Of a DNA stretch of 5,101 nt, positions 5,050 to 5,101 are shown in pieces (within the stretch, counting starts at the first letter, position 1; every line of letters begins with the position of its first letter). Source of the stretch: Clostridia bacterium (GTDB taxonomy: Bacteria; Bacillota; Clostridia; RGIG6154); the NCBI GenBank assembly GCA_017622395.1, contig JAGARF010000135.1, positions 1 to 5,101 of the forward strand. The letters are read 5' to 3'. The notes beneath the pieces were generated by a model, which was given only the letters and a program-made list of their open reading frames with translations, did no database searches and was not told the DNA's origin. The position numbers were made by a program, and so were the translations under genes.

Positions 5050-5101
5050 TATCACAAGGCAGAATTGCTCGTGTAAGACAATAGAATGAATTGATAAAGA
5101 A

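Overview
The window looks like chromosome from a low-GC Bacillota, most likely a clostridial (gut-type) bacterium. Supporting signs are strong GGAGG-type ribosome binding sites, AT-rich promoters with TATAAT-like -10 boxes, compact intrinsic terminators, a Gram-positive lipoprotein signal, and a stalk-domain/AMIN exported protein. All supported genes read on the minus strand, so transcription order runs from high to low coordinates.

Layout from high to low coordinates. 4766-5049 is an apparent short transcription unit without a normal gene: an extended -10 promoter, a structured stretch with a possible 12-codon ORF, the 3' part of a damaged tRNA-Pro(CGG), and a long terminator hairpin. 4460-4765 is very AT-rich and non-coding. 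4306-4459 is a cluster of six small hairpins separated by near-constant ATATCG-type linkers. 3599-4207 encodes a small lipoprotein of unknown function. An inverted repeat lies at 3505-3535. 2980-3393 encodes a five-helix, single-EamA-domain transporter. 2214-2870 encodes an OmpR/PhoB-type response regulator with a degenerate receiver and no adjacent kinase. 887-2143 encodes a membrane-anchored HtrA serine protease, closed by a clear terminator. 1-780 encodes the N-terminal 260 residues of an exported stalk/AMIN-domain protein, probably a cell-wall amidase, cut by the window edge.

The left part (1-2870) reads as an envelope module: a regulator, a surface quality-control protease and a wall-associated protein. 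A direct repeat with 11-bp period, the spacing used by OmpR/PhoB-family dimers, overlaps the -35 region of the protease promoter. This suggests that the regulator next door, or a relative, controls htrA. The right part (about 3490-5101) is AT-richer and holds repeats, a tRNA remnant and an orphan lipoprotein gene. It looks like accessory DNA, possibly the worn edge of an element once integrated at a tRNA-Pro gene. No complete mobile element, recombinase, CRISPR array or intact RNA gene is visible.
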